Shown: positions 23,301-35,400 of the stretch, one piece after another
Numbering within the stretch: the stretch's first letter is position 1
Layout of the letters: every line of letters starts with the position of its first letter
Source of the DNA: Hansfordia pulvinata
Lineage: Eukaryota > Ascomycota > Sordariomycetes > Xylariales
Length of the DNA stretch: 64,000 nt
Assembly: GCA_006538405.1 (NCBI GenBank)
Contig: BJKQ01000020.1
Span: forward strand, 186,001 to 250,000
Direction of reading: 5' to 3'
The notes under the pieces: model-generated
The model's input: the letters and a program-made list of their open reading frames with translations, nothing else
Database searches by the model: none
What the model was told of the DNA's origin: nothing
Program-made: the position numbers and the translations under genes

Positions 23301-23750
23301 TGACGTGCCGAAGAGTGGACGGCATACCTTCAGAAGACCAGATATCCCGAGTTCTTCGAATCTCCTTCCAGGCCTTGGTCCACGGTATGCGAGCCCCCTG
23401 GAAGTAGATCTCGGACTTGATGCCTTCATCTTTTCTTGCCTGGTAGTGTGCCCAAATGACAGGCCAGTCGGCCCTCTTGAGCTTCTTTCGCAGCTTGAGA
23501 ACGTCGCGAAGCTTGACCTCATAGATTGAAAGTCTAGGAGCGGAAGGAGTGTCAGTCGATACTTGGTTCAAGGATGGCGCTGATTGGGGGTGGCTTCTTA
23601 CGGGAGTATTGGGAAGCCACAGCTCGTCTCCATGTGGTCTTTGACCTCCTTCAGCGTCTTCCTCTTGAGCAGGTACAGGTCGCGGATGACTTCCTCGTGT
23701 TGCCGCCAGATGTCGTCTTGCGCACCCGCGCCTACCCGAGGGGCAGACAT
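20311..23750 (-). CDS. Clr5-domain ankyrin-repeat protein, four exons
   Basis: On the minus strand, exons 23750-23602, 23533-23328, 23267-22992 and 22937-20311 join in frame to 1085 residues. Donors are GTAAGA, GTATGC and GTATGT. The start is ATG 23750-23748 in good context (GTCGCCATG). Residues ~14-75 form a Clr5 domain (DIWRQHEEVIRDLYL, KTLKEVKDHMETSCGFP, YEVKLRDVLKL), a fungus-specific N-terminal module often joined to ankyrins or TPRs. The middle is helical and divergent. Ankyrin-like repeats are seen near 640-720 (AVDWLLSRGADIN) and clearly at ~860-1060 (LQAASYVGDVELTKFLLDKG, ALHLAAGKGDLELSSMLLGHG, PLDYASSYGRLDMVQMLLNAG). The protein ends in a Cys-rich segment. Function unknown; a role in protein interaction or gene control is inferred from the domains. 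Exon 3 (Pro/Ser/Thr-rich) is the least certain part. Confidence 0.82.
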
Positions 23751-24515
23751 GGCGACAGTGGAAGGGGGTAGGTATGGGAGCTGGGTGGCTGACGAAGTGA
23801 AGTATCGTGCAAACCGTGAGGTGACCCTTCCACGGGCCTGTAACGCCGCTGCCCTATATACATACATGTACCTACTGGCCCTACTTAGGAGTCCCGAGGG
23901 AGTCAGGCTCTTCTCAGGCAACCGCGAAGTGGGCGGGCGTCATGTCTGCATATCGTCGCATGAATATGCTTTTCTGACGGAAGCTACAGCCCGCGACGTG
24001 GCGCCCGTTCGCTAATAATGTAGGTTCCCCATGTCCAAAATCGCGAGGGCCCGCAACCAGGCTCTCCAGCGCATGCACTGCGCTCTGCAGGTTGATAGGC
24101 ATCCTCAGCTCGGCCGCGCAGCACTGTCCGTTTTCTTGCGGGGTCGAACGAAGCCCATTGGCGCAGATGACGGGCTCCTTAGTCTCCCCGAGGCAGAGAC
24201 GTCGGCGCAGCTGCGCCCCGTAAAGGGGCTCAGGGCATTCGAGGTACATCTCCGCCAACTTCGTGTGGCTTGTGAGGCTGTGGGCTCGCGTCCAAAGTCT
24301 GACCAAAGAGCATCCGTCCAAAGTCTGGCCAAAGAGCTTTGGCCAGTCTTCTTCAACCTCTTCTAGATCAGGATCGTGTCAAATGGCTTCGTCGGCCACG
24401 TAAAGTAAACACATTCTAACACAAGCACACTCTCGTGAACCAAGGCGCGGCACATAATGCCTAGTCCAGAATCTGAGGACTGAAGACGTCAGAGCCACGT
24501 TTCGGAAGACAGGGA
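23751..24515. other. Intergenic between divergent genes
   Basis: Promoter side of the minus-strand Clr5-ankyrin gene and upstream flank of the TATA box at 24516. No supported gene. A 23-base direct repeat with one mismatch lies at 24289-24311 and 24315-24337. GTACCTA occurs at 23868. Confidence 0.5.
24289..24337. repeat. Short direct repeat, two 23-base copies
   Basis: Copies at 24289-24311 and 24315-24337 begin CGTCCAAAGTCTG and end CCAAAGAGC, differing at one position (A/G) and separated by three bases. The second copy runs into CTTTGGCCA, which with the preceding GGCCAAAG makes a small palindrome. Confidence 0.85.
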
Positions 24516-24525
24516 TATATAAAAG
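24516..24525 (+). promoter_or_regulatory. Canonical TATA box
   Basis: TATATAAAAG, a full TATA consensus. A transcript starting ~30 bases downstream would skip the ATG at 24528 and carry the ATG at 24675 as its likely start. Confidence 0.55.
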
Positions 24526-24674
24526 CGATGCACGAGCCATTGCATCGTGGTCGAGAACGGGAGAGTAGCTGCTTACTATCGATCCGTGTTTCCCTTAAAG
24601 TTCAGAGTCATAAATCCGGCCTTCTGCCGAAAAACAGACACCGGGCTTTAACAGACACCCTCGACACGGTCGTG

Positions 24675-24938
24675 ATGACGTTATCAGATGAAGTCGTCGT
24701 CGGCCTGGCCAGTATGGCCATCATATGTATCCCTGGACTGTGGTTCCTCGTCAAGTTCTTACACCACCATTACCGCGGAGCCAGTCGTTCTGAAGGCCGT
24801 CCACTTCTCCCCTTAGCCAGCCGCTTCTCACGAATACAAGCTCCCGGCCAAGTCTCTGTGCTGCCGTCACTAAAGAGTGCCACGCTCGACCAACCATCAG
24901 CCCCTCCTGTCACTCAGCCCACCACGTTCATCCAGTGA
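24675..24938 (+). CDS. Small putative one-TM protein
   Basis: An 87-codon frame from the ATG at 24675, about 150 bases after a consensus TATA box. The start MTLSDEVVVGL is followed at once by a hydrophobic segment (ASMAIICIPGLWFLVKFL) and then a basic, Ser/Pro/Gln-rich tail, which gives a type III-like or signal-anchored membrane protein. Small ascomycete proteins with this layout (short acidic start, one TM, basic tail) are common and uncharacterised. The next frame over stays open to 25440 with a similar Pro/Ser-rich composition, so the gene may continue through an unseen intron or a one-base shift. Function unknown. Confidence 0.4.
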   Translation: MTLSDEVVVGLASMAIICIPGLWFLVKFLHHHYRGASRSEGRPLLPLASRFSRIQAPGQVSVLPSLKSATLDQPSAPPVTQPTTFIQ

Positions 24939-26537
24939 CCCGACCGCCCAAGACATACAGCATCCGCCTCGGACGCAGCCGCTCGACAACGTTCTGATTG
25001 GCGAGCAGACCGGCCGGCCGCCGACCCTGCACGTCCCGGCTACGAGTACTAGAGAGACACGCCACCCTGCCATTCCTGCCCGGTACGTCCTTGAACGGCT
25101 CGGCTCTCTCCCCTCATGCCCCTCTCTCAAACTACCTTACATATACGAGGGCGCCCAGGCTAACTCGGGAGGTGAATCCAGCGATCCCGCGTCGCCGCTT
25201 ATCAGAGGCCAGCAGCAGCCTGGGGCCCAGGCTTTCGAGACTGCGGGGACTGGCATTGACGCGCATGCATATCCCGCGCGGGGATCTCGAATTCTCCTCG
25301 AGCCCCCGGACCGTACACACGAGTGTGCAGTGACGTCCGCAGGCGGCCATCGTCAAGCTGCCTGCCCCAATTGTGCACCTCCGCGCGGGATGGAAAGAGC
25401 AAAAGTCCGCGAGCCATTGGATCCTTTATCTACCACGTAGTGCATACAGGCTCGATCGACGAGATTTGGGAGCGTGGGCAGAAGAGTTGACGCTCATAGG
25501 GTACGGACCGGGATCTTCCAGTGTTTCCCAATCACGTGGATCACATCAGCTCGGCGCCGTGGATGCAGAGGCCAAGCTGCGTGCGGTGAGGCTGGCCCTG
25601 TCACCGACAACGCCGCATAAGGGGTCAGAGACGGGTGTAGACTAGCAAGCAGCGTTCGTTGTATCGGTATGAATAGACTTCAGAGTGCCACCATCTATAT
25701 TGAAAGATCGCGATTCACCCATCTGCCATGCCTGTGGCCGCTCAAGGAAAGGGGTCGAAGCCAGTCGCTAAATGCAAGATGGAATGTATGAACGTTAGAG
25801 CGGCATTGCTGTCTTCAGCGTTGAGCATTCCCGATGGTGGGAGAGGTGAGCATTAAGCTGAATAAGACAGATATGAGCATGCCCACTTAGAAAAGGGGCG
25901 CGCTGGAGATATATCATACCTGCGTCCCAGCTTGTCGTCGAGCTACTCTGACGGCCAACTGCCGACAGCACCACGAACACGCTTGCCACGAGTGCGAAGT
26001 CGCCGTCAGTTGCTCCCTAAGGGTATCGTGTTCTTTAATGTGTAAGCTCACTGGCTACCAGACCGCTCGCTCGCTATCCGTACGCTGGCTATAACGCTTG
26101 CCATGAACAACAAATGAAAGTCTTCCGAACCAATCTTCCGAGTTCCCGAGTTTTGCTTGCCCTTAAACAGATGCAAACCCACCCGCCCTTTAAATAGTAG
26201 GTAACCAGCTCCGCAATCGACGTATAGCCAGGGCGGAGCCCGAAGCGCCCGCTCCTAACTTAGTTTAAGTACGTTGGATCAGTCGAGTTTGCCGGGCGGA
26301 TTCAGCGAACCACCGAGGTGGCGACGAGATCGACCGCTCCTGGCCCACTCCGCCTTACTGGGCGGGCGACCTCGTCTTGAACCCCAACCCGAAGGTCGGG
26401 ACGTTTACCGAGGCGATGAGCGACGACTCGGGCGGACCACGCGCCTTGTAAGCTGTCTCTGGGCCCGGCAAAGGGCAGCTTAGCTTGGAGGAACACCTCC
26501 CAGGTCTCCTGCCCCCAGCTCAGGTCTCTACCTTACT
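24939..26537. other. Intergenic, possible continuation of the small ORF
   Basis: 24939-25440 stays open in a second plus-strand frame and 25373-25645 in a third; neither shows a known domain. From 25650 to 26537 I see only short frames, an AT-richer stretch near 26040-26280 and no repeat of note. It ends at the stop codon of the minus-strand kinase-like gene. Confidence 0.4.
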
Positions 26538-27562
26538 CTACCAGACGGGCGGGATGGTCGCCTGGGCGAGGTCGATGAGCCAGGCCTTCTTGCCGTCCGG
26601 GGTGAGCAGGCAGTTGCCGCCGTGCTGGTCTCCGTGCGCGATGCCGGCCTCGCCGCGCAGCCGCGCGAACAGCTGCGAGCACAGGCGCGCCCCGTCCCTC
26701 TTCGCGTCCCCCGTCAGCCGGTCCAGCGTCACCAGGTCCGCGCGGTACTCGACCAGGAACCCAACCACTTTCCCGTGGTGCCGCACGAAGCCCAGGAACG
26801 GCAGCACGTAGTCCGCGCCCTGCACGACCCGGTGCGCCGACACCTCGTTCTCCATGTCCTCCTGCTGCCGCGCGTCGCGGAACCCCGACACCTTGAGCAT
26901 GGCCACCTTGCCCCCCGCGCTGCTGGGCATCTTGACCACGGCCGACCCGTCCGGCGCGCTGTACGACTGCTTCCGCCGGAGCAGCTCGCCGCGCTCGTAC
27001 ACCCGCCGCGCGTCCCACACGAACGGCGTCCGCACCCGGTCCGCCTTGTCCAGGTCGGCCGCGCCCCCCGTGGGCGAGAAGGCCGGCCTGCCGTCCCTGC
27101 CGAGGTAGATCCGCCCGTGATCCCAGTCGCTGCTCCCCAGCGACGGCCACGCCGGCTTCGGCCGCGCCAGCCGCTTCAGCAGCCACGCCCAGTCCGCGCC
27201 CCGGTACGGCGCCCCCGGGTCGTTGAACACCCCCCAGTCCACCGTCAGGTACCGCCGCTTCGCGGGCTTGTTGCTCGCGTCGCGCACCTCGAACGGGTAC
27301 GGCTTGAACGGGATCGCCTGGCTCGACGTGCACTCGGCCGTGTACCTGTCGTTGAACGACTGCGCGTCTCGCGTTAGCAACAGGGGAGGTCAGGCAAGAT
27401 GATCGAAAAAAAAAAAAAAAGGGGGGGGGGGGGGGGGTTGTGGCTGCTTGTTGATGTAATGTAATGTAGCGTAGTGATACTCACCTCCCACTCGGCACGC
27501 GTCGAGGTGGCCTGCAATACCAGCACGAGGGCAGCGCCCACCCATGATCCGAGCACGACCAT
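26538..27562 (-). CDS. Secreted kinase-like protein (signal peptide plus HGDxH..N..DLA core)
   Basis: On the minus strand, exons 27562-27485 and 27359-26538 join in phase 0 to 299 residues. The intron has a GTGAGT donor, a C17-T15 pyrimidine tract, GCTAAC and a GCGCAG acceptor. Exon 1 encodes a near-textbook signal peptide (MVVLGSWVGAALVLVLQA, cleavage probably near TRA-EW), and exon 2 the rest. Kinase-like features: K182 in VAMLKV, E198 in MENEVSAHR, H268-G269-D270 followed by N275 (AHGDQHGGN) and D289 in LIDLAQA. This is the minimal active-site set of aminoglycoside/Kdo-type kinase folds. The protein ends ten residues after the DFG-equivalent Asp, so the usual C-terminal helices are absent or minimal. 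Substrate unknown. Secretion is inferred from the leader alone; an ER or Golgi role is equally possible. Confidence 0.78.
27406..27437. repeat. A15-G17 tract inside an intron
   Basis: On the plus strand, 15 A followed by 17 G. On the coding minus strand it reads C17-T15 and lies upstream of the branch point in the intron of the kinase-like gene, so it acts as an extreme polypyrimidine tract. Confidence 0.9.
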
Positions 27563-30500
27563 ATCTGCGTCTGTTCTCAACCACGTCCGGTATCGACTCG
27601 GGGACAAGACTCTTTCATGAAGTGACTGGTGGGAAGGAGAGGAAGAAGAAACGAACCAGACGCAGAAAACTATCGTTGAGCCAGCCCTGCCAGAATCCAG
27701 CGAACAGCTCCGGCACACCCCGTTCTTATAAGCAACAGCTGTGCGTGGCCTGTCTGCTCAACGATCGTAGCAGCAGAACAGAGAGTGGCAAGGCGGCAAG
27801 CTGCCGGCGGAGAAAGCTTCGTCACGAAAACACCAAGCCATCCATACTTTCGCGGGCGAGGCTAGTGAGTAGCTGTCCCGTGCGGGCGCCCTTGACCTAC
27901 GAGTACATCGCGCCGTGCCACGGGCGAGGTCCCACCGCCAAGTCCGGCGAACCGCTCTCTTCTCGGGCTGGCCGCTGGACGCCAGGCGAGCGGGGGAATT
28001 CCGAGCAGTAGCTCTCGTGGCCGCCGTATATCCAAACCTGGATAATTGGCTACAAACAGCGGGCTGGGAGGGCCCCGTGTGCCGGGCCAGCGCGTCCCGC
28101 AGGGCCCTAGATCATCCTGTGGGTGGCGGTATAGTGTCACAGTCGCCCCCTGGTGGATGAGGACGTTGGTGGCGTAGGGCTGTTTCCAAATCATGCGGAT
28201 CGCCCTCAGCCGGACTGCCTGCCTGAGTGGTCAGCAAGCTCAGTGGTCACTGAGGGCCTCTGCTTGCGGGCCTGTGTTGTGACAATTACCTTGGCCACTG
28301 GGTGTGTTTCCTCGTGACCACCACCTCCCGCCCTACGGTACTCACGGTTGCTTCTTGATGGGAGATGTTCGTGGAAACCCATGCTCTGCGCCAAGTCAGC
28401 ATCCACGACAGACCAGGGACATAGTTCGGGGCTTCCCAGATCAGTTATGTGTCTCTCGTCCCGCTAACTCCCGAGCCGCGGGTCCGGGTCGTGGCGATCT
28501 CAGCCGCCTCGATCCTGTGGTCCACTGAAATTTGTATTTGAATTGGACCATCGCCACGAGGCCACAAGTCCCCGCCGGCCCGAATTTGCAATTCGAGGCT
28601 GGGGCACAGCTTCCAAGTATGTATAGTGTCTGGAGGCGCGACGCCCCTACTGCCCTCGAACCACCGCTCAGCTGCCAAGGGGGGCGTGAACCACGGAGCG
28701 AGAGCACAAACAGCCGCGCGGGGACGCGGCTCGCGGCAGACTAGGGGAGAAGGCTGCGGACACGCCAGCCCAAGCGCGGGAATCCTCTGGACCCGGGAAT
28801 AGGGCGAGAAGGGCACGATACCTATGCCAGCTCCCGCTCAAGATAGGAGGGTCCGGAGATCCTGATATCTGCAAGCAAGCAGACATGACGCGACGGGCCG
28901 ACGGCGGCGCAAGCGCGTGGTCGAAGCAGCGGCGTGAGGCAAAGGCGACCAGCACCTGGGCGGCCGGCCCATCGTGCTGTTTTGCGGCGCGCGAGATCTG
29001 GAAAATCATCGACATCGGCGCACTCTCGGGCCTCGTGAGCCCCGAGAGGAGTGGGGTTAGGATCCCGGGAAGAACGACCCAGCTACCGTGCTCCCGCGTG
29101 TGGCAAGACACAACGCTCCAGGTGTCAGTCAAAGAGTCGGCGGTGAGGCCAAACTCCCCGAGAAGGCCGCCACAGACCACCAGATACGGCATATACCTGC
29201 CCAGAACAACCTAAATCGGCCAAAGCCCGGCCTGATCCGTATTCCAGCATAGATTGCCGTTCTTCGAGGCTCGTGCGGCCTCGGGGATGGTAACAACCCG
29301 GGCTATAGATGCTGCGCCCTAGCCTCACGCCTAATTTCTTCCCTGGGAGGCTCGCAGATCCAGGAATTTTCGAATCACTTGGCGATCATCCGCGATACTG
29401 ACTGCCTCTTACTTGACGCTTTTCGAATCCAACCCTTCTCTTCAACATAACAAAGAATAGACACTCCGACCATGGGCGACTCGAGATGAGGGCAGTGGTG
29501 ACACGAACAATCGATCGAATCGCTCACCCCCGGCGCACGTCAACGTCGCGGGCTTGGCCCTCTAGGGCTGCCGAGGCTGACTGATCCGGTCTGGTCTTCC
29601 GCCTCGTCAACCTTCGATTCCTGGGCGGCACCTCAGAGCATGGAGCTTACAAGATTGGGCGTGTCGCCGAGCCCCGGCAAGCTTGCGCTCTTCAAAGCCG
29701 CCTCCAGCCACGAGTGCTCTCTCGGCGCCCCCGATTGCCACAGCGGTAGCGTGTGCCACCTTGGAATTGCACCAGTGTTCAGTCAAGACTGGTAGACGCC
29801 GACAACAGGATCCAAGTGCGCCGGTGGCTACCATAGTCAAAGAGGTCCCGCAGTCGCTCGACACCAAGTAGGGGACGATATGTTAGGAAGCGAAATACCC
29901 CCAGCATGGGATTGATGATAATCTGCTTAGCCGGCCCTCTTCAGCGCCGGCGCACGAAAACACATGGCAATGTCTGGTCAAGTTTCCGAGGTGAGGGACG
30001 GCAGAAGCAAGACAAAAGCAAAGTTCCAGAGGCGTTGGTAAGACAAATTATGTGTCAGATAGAGCGATGTTGGTCATGATCTGCCAACAGTCTAAGTTAG
30101 TGCCATTGGGCGCCTCCTGGAGAAGAACAATCCACATGGAGGCGCCGGCCGGAGGGATACCGCACCCCCACGCCGTTTGGGTACAGGCTTGGATGCAAAC
30201 AAGGCGACGCTGTAACGCCCGTGGCCGGGCCACGACGCAATGCTTGCGAAGCCACAATCAGGCACACTCGAACAGGTTCAGAGGTGAGTACCTTACGGAA
30301 CGGGAACGTGGAGTCAGCTTTCGTGCCCTGGGCGAGAAAAAGCGACCGCCGGCGCGGCGTACTCTCCATTGCAACAAGTCGACGCCGACAGGGAGGTGAC
30401 CGAATAGTCCCGGAGAGACCTTGGTTGGTCTGTGGTAGGCCGGAAGATGATTTCCCGTCCTGGCCGATGACGTCGTTGGTGTCCCTAAGTCGGCTACATG

Positions 30501-33500
30501 TGTCGCAGATTGTATTGACAATTGTTTTTGTGTTTTCTGCAGCTGTCCTTCCATCCATGTGTTTTACCAACGGCCGCGCTGTGGCCCCAAAGCTGCTTTG
30601 TTGGCGTGGGCGTATACGCCCCAGACACCCTCTCGCGAGGACTCCCTCAAAGAATGAGCTTGGTAACAGCAGGGCGGGTAGAAGAATATGCACGTTCCCT
30701 TACAGCAACGACAGAGGCCAACTCTTGAGTGCTCGTGCATCTCCAAGCCATGGAACGGCACCCAGTCACCTCGGCTGCAGTTGCGCTGATAGCAGATCCT
30801 GGGGCTTCGTGCCTGCTTGAGGCACGGCCTGCCTGCTTTCTCAGTTGTGGTCTGCAGTAGACTCAAGCAGCCGGTGGAGGAGGCGTACGCAGACACGTGG
30901 GACCGCCAATCCACAACCACTGCGACTCCAGACGCGGCGGCAAATGACCTGCTAGAAGAAGCACAGAACCTTCAACGGGCCCGTACACAAGCATATGAGC
31001 AAGGGCGAAACTGAGTAGGTGGTCTTGAACGGCCGAGGCGGCCGGCTGGTGCGGCCAGTTGAGTTCCCGCATCTGGAAGGCTGCGTGGAAAGGTGACCTG
31101 CCCCCAGATTCAGCGCGTTGGACTGCCACGCCACCACCTACTCAGCAACGTGGCTTGGCCAGTCACATCCCAGCATCTTGCATGCAGGACCAAGTTTCTT
31201 GCTGCTGAACTCAGACCACCTTAGTCAGACTTCTGTGGCGCCTCGCAAGACTCGCACGGCGGGACGGTTTTGCTGCGGATGCGCACCGATGGGGGGAGGG
31301 TCCTGAAAGTTGGGTTCAGCCTTGCTTTTGGGTCCGATCGAGACCACCTTTCTGCTGTGTCGCCCAACAAACCGACAGCCGCTGTGTCTTGGCAATCAGG
31401 ATCTGGGCAGGAAGGAAGGGGACGGCATAGTCTTTGATGTCTGCAGCTAATTCTACCCTCTGAGGTCCAGTGAAGCAAGCCGAGGACATGGGCCCAGCGG
31501 ACGAGCAGCAACAGCGCTTGCGTTTCATGAGTCAAGATCGGGAATCCTTGGTGTGACTGGCATTGTGCGCCCATTCGAAGACCTGGTGCAAGCGGACGAG
31601 TGAGTGTGGTGCGTTCCCGTAGGAGTGCCGCGATCCAATTGGCTAGATCCGCCGCCGCGAGACGTCAACCAGCTAGTCCGTGGCGGGAGGATACAGGGAG
31701 CAAAGTCGGGTTATGAGCCAGACGTGGCACTCAAGGAACCCCGAGCCAGCCAGATCCAGGCGCGGGCGGCCAACTCGATGGCTGTGACTCTCAACCCCGC
31801 TTCCGACAAAGGTGCCCTGTGATTAGTGGAGGACTTGGGTGACTGTTCGATAGCCAAGGGCGAGCCGGCACTAGGGAGAAACCCCCTCGTGTTGGTGTGA
31901 TCATACTTGTAAGCAACGCCCGGCCTCGGACGGCCCGAAAGAAACCAGCCAGTCACTGCGGTTCCCCTGCGGCTGACTTATTACTATGTAAGGCGAAATT
32001 CCCGGCCTTCCTGTGCCCACGTACGAGTACTCGTAGATCGGCAGGCTGAGAGCTACTCGTATCTGCCGCCTTCCCTTGCTGAGCCGACTCAGAGCCACGG
32101 AGATTGGCGATGGATACGTTGGCACGGATTCCACCAGATTGATCATGTCTCGGTCGTCTGTTTGCAGAAGTCTCGTCAAATCAGATTCTCGAGCGAGAGA
32201 AGACATGTCGCGATGGAGCGGTCCGTTGTGAGCGGTATCCGCAAAGCCGTGTTGGTCCCCGAACGAGGGGTTGTTCGTGTTCAGCACTGGTGCTCTCCAC
32301 TCGGCTGACAAGGCGTATTGGGACCTGTGCTCCGGCGCTCTGACGCAGGTGCAGTGGTGCGTGCAGGGACAGGGCAGCCTGCTGTGGCTTGATGTGGCTT
32401 ATTGGTGGTAGGGTCGACTGTCGCGAATATACGGGCAGATCGCGGTGTCCCGGGCGAGAATCCCAGGGCAGAGCTGCGGGCGGCGTGATGGGGCGGACGA
32501 CCGATAGCTTTCGATGGCAGACGCGTGACCCGGGGAGAGACGCGCCCTGCCCGTCCGGTGGATAGTCGACTCATCACACTGAGCGTAGCAGTCAGAAGGG
32601 GAGACGGACTGGGCGAGCAACTGTGCTCTTCAGGGCGCCTCCCTCGTCATGGGGATCCAGCGGAATCGACTTGGCGACCGGGTTACGCCTCCACACCATG
32701 TAGGTAGCTTTGAGGTCCTCCTAACTCTTCGTACGAGTGCGCCAGCAGGCGAAGTGAGTTGGTGAGGTGCCGGCCGTCAGCCGCAAAGAGTGTGTCAGGT
32801 TGAGCAGCGTTCCGCGTGCTGGAAACATGGCGGTGGACCACTCCTACTCCATATGGTGAGCCCGGCAAGCTGACTCCATTCGCACCCACCCCTACTGGCA
32901 CCTGCCCAGGCAGAGAACCGTCGGTGGTCATGATCAATACCCGTCGCTCTTTTCTCGATAATAGAGGTGTTTAGGTCTCCAGGTAGGCGGCATGGGGCAG
33001 GCGGGGCTGTTCGGCCTGTGGGTGGTAGCTGTAGGGGGCGGCTGGTCATCGATGTAGGGAGAGCGGCAACAGAAGGAGCCTTTGCTGTCTCACCCGAGCG
33101 ATGCGTACCGGTCCGCGCTGAGGAATGGCGCGGGGACGTCGCAGATGAAGGCGGGCCGGCCTGGGGCCCCAAGGAACGAAGGGGACGACGATGCTCGATA
33201 ACTGCGCATCCAATGGATGTGCAGCGACATCAGTCAGAAGGTACCTAGATAGATGGGCGTGGGCATGCGCTACTGCAGCGACAGCAGAGCCAATCGTGAT
33301 AGATACCAAGGGTACCTACTTCCTGCCTTCGCCATGTCGGTTATGTGCAGCAGGTATGCGTACCTATGCAGGTACGCAGGTACGTGTAGATACCGGGAAG
33401 CGGCGTCGGCGACGATCCACGATGTCAGGTGTGGTGAGGTCCCTGGCTCACGGCACATTGGATGCGCTGGCTTCCCTCCATCTGCACCCCTCTCAAATGC

Positions 33501-35400
33501 ATAACCAGCAGATGCAGATTGAGTTCGGCCGGATATTGGCATACATCCACGTACAACCTGACACTGGAAGGGCTGGGATCGGTGATTGAGCCACCCTGAG
33601 CCAAATACCGGTAACGACTCCCTGCGCTGCCGGTGCTGGACTCTGCCTAATGTACATGGTGTCGACGGAGCACATGTACTCCGTAGACACAAAGAGCAAC
33701 GAGTAATTCCGAAACCCATTATCGAGATGCAAGGTCCATCATCAATCAATACCCGGTACCTACTCCTAAGACAGCCACGTACATGTACCTAATCTATTGC
33801 TGTGAGCTAAACGCCCCTTTTCCACTCTTCCCTGAATTATTCATCGGCCGTTGCGGATTTAAGCTTCGAGGTCGGGACAGCTGGCCAAAGAGGTGTCCGG
33901 TGCTCTGAGAGCACTCGGCTCCTCGTAGGCTGAGCCTACGGGTGCCTCTGATCCTTGAGGATACCTGCTGAATCATGCCTGATTATTCACCCTGAATAGG
34001 CACCTAAAGTAGTACCAAAGGCACTTTCTGTAGCACCCGTACTCCTTCAACGCCATGCGTGACGGCACTCCCCGTTTCGCGGTGCTGACAGGTACCTACT
34101 GGAGGTAAATACGAGTTCCCCTCCAGCTGATAGACCTCGTAGAAACGACTGCAAGTTTTCGTACCCTCGAAGATGCAAACGCGGGAGATGTTATGGGAAT
34201 TGCTCACGACAAAATCGTCCCTGTGTTATTTCCGCGCTTACAGATGACAAGGTCGAGACCTATTAAGGAGATATATGTATGAGCACCCAGTCCTGGAAAG
34301 CCTCGCTGATTAGGTACCTAGAAGCCTACATTCCACTTTCCTGCCCGTCTTCCGCGGTGCCTTGCACTGGCGTCAACTTTCCCCGCGACCCTTTACTATT
34401 GCCATCCATAGGACACGGACCAACGCCGCTCATATATCAACGTAGGGGCAGGCCGGATAGAGTTGTGCCCGTGAAGGTACGTGTACGATACACACGCGTA
34501 CATGGCACAGGGCTACCTACACCTACCCACCCACCGTTTCTTCTCGTGTTCGGTGCTACTCGTACTCACTTTAACAACACGACAGATCAACGTTGAAGCC
34601 GGGGTGAACCTGACGCTAACGCTGCCTCCAGGCTTAGTAGTTGATACTGTACAGGCCACCTTATTGGTTGCCCATCTGGCAGACTGCAAACTTGCTGCCT
34701 GCAGGTGCTGGCGGCCACGTCTAGGAGACTTGGGCCTGCAGGTACGCATCACGCCGGCTCGTGCACCTCCTGAGGTGTTGTATCTGTCAGCTCAGGCACT
34801 CGAAGACTCATTACGGCTATCCAGTGCCGCTCAACTTGCCCACCCCATGCAACCGGACTGGATTTGATGGGACCCTTTGGCAATCGGTACCTAGAGACAC
34901 CAGTACCTCGCTAGTCCTGCAGCGTAGCACGCACGCTAGCCAGGTGCCCAGCCCGTGCGTGGCAGGTATTCGATGTACCTCCACTACCTGCTGTCCCTTG
35001 TCAGGGCGCCAGTGGTACCTCCTAGCCTTTGTCCCGCCCCTCACGGGATGGGAATCGCCCTGGCTGCGGCTTCCGCATCCTCATCACCGTACAGCCGCCC
35101 GTGGCCCCTTTTCCATCCACCGTGGGCTCGCTCGTGGCATGGGATCCCCCTCACGTCCTCCGCCTCCGCCCGCCGGTACTTGAAGAGACTTACCCCAGGC
35201 CGCGAGGTGCCTGTGCCGTCAACCACTCCCCCCAGTAAGCCACTTCCGCGTGCCCTGCGTCCCCCACTATCGGCCAGTCGCCGAGCTGACGCATGTACTC
35301 CAGGGTATCTGCCTACTCGGACAGGTGCAGGTACGCCTTCCATTGGATGGGATCTGTCGTACGGGCGGCGGCGGGCTCTGCTCAACGTCAAGTCGAGGCG
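27563..35400. other. 7.8-kb gene-poor region
   Basis: No supported gene. Open frames (for example 28668-29192 minus, 30221-30820 plus, 30097-30693 minus) overlap each other antisense and match nothing I know. The region carries TACTCGTA/TACGAGTA at 27898, 32022, 32028, 32054 and 34557. GTACCTA-type motifs are dense between 33240 and 34900 (33240, 33312, 33355, 33755, 33783, 34091, 34312, 34888). A perfect small inverted repeat, CGTAGGC-TGA-GCCTACG, is at 33924-33940. Composition is GC-balanced, without the AT-richness of RIP-mutated repeats. Confidence 0.5.

Noticed and set aside
33924..33940. Small perfect inverted repeat as a terminator or operator
   Set aside because: Seven base pairs with a three-base loop is likely by chance in 64 kb, and intrinsic hairpin terminators are not expected in a fungal nucleus.
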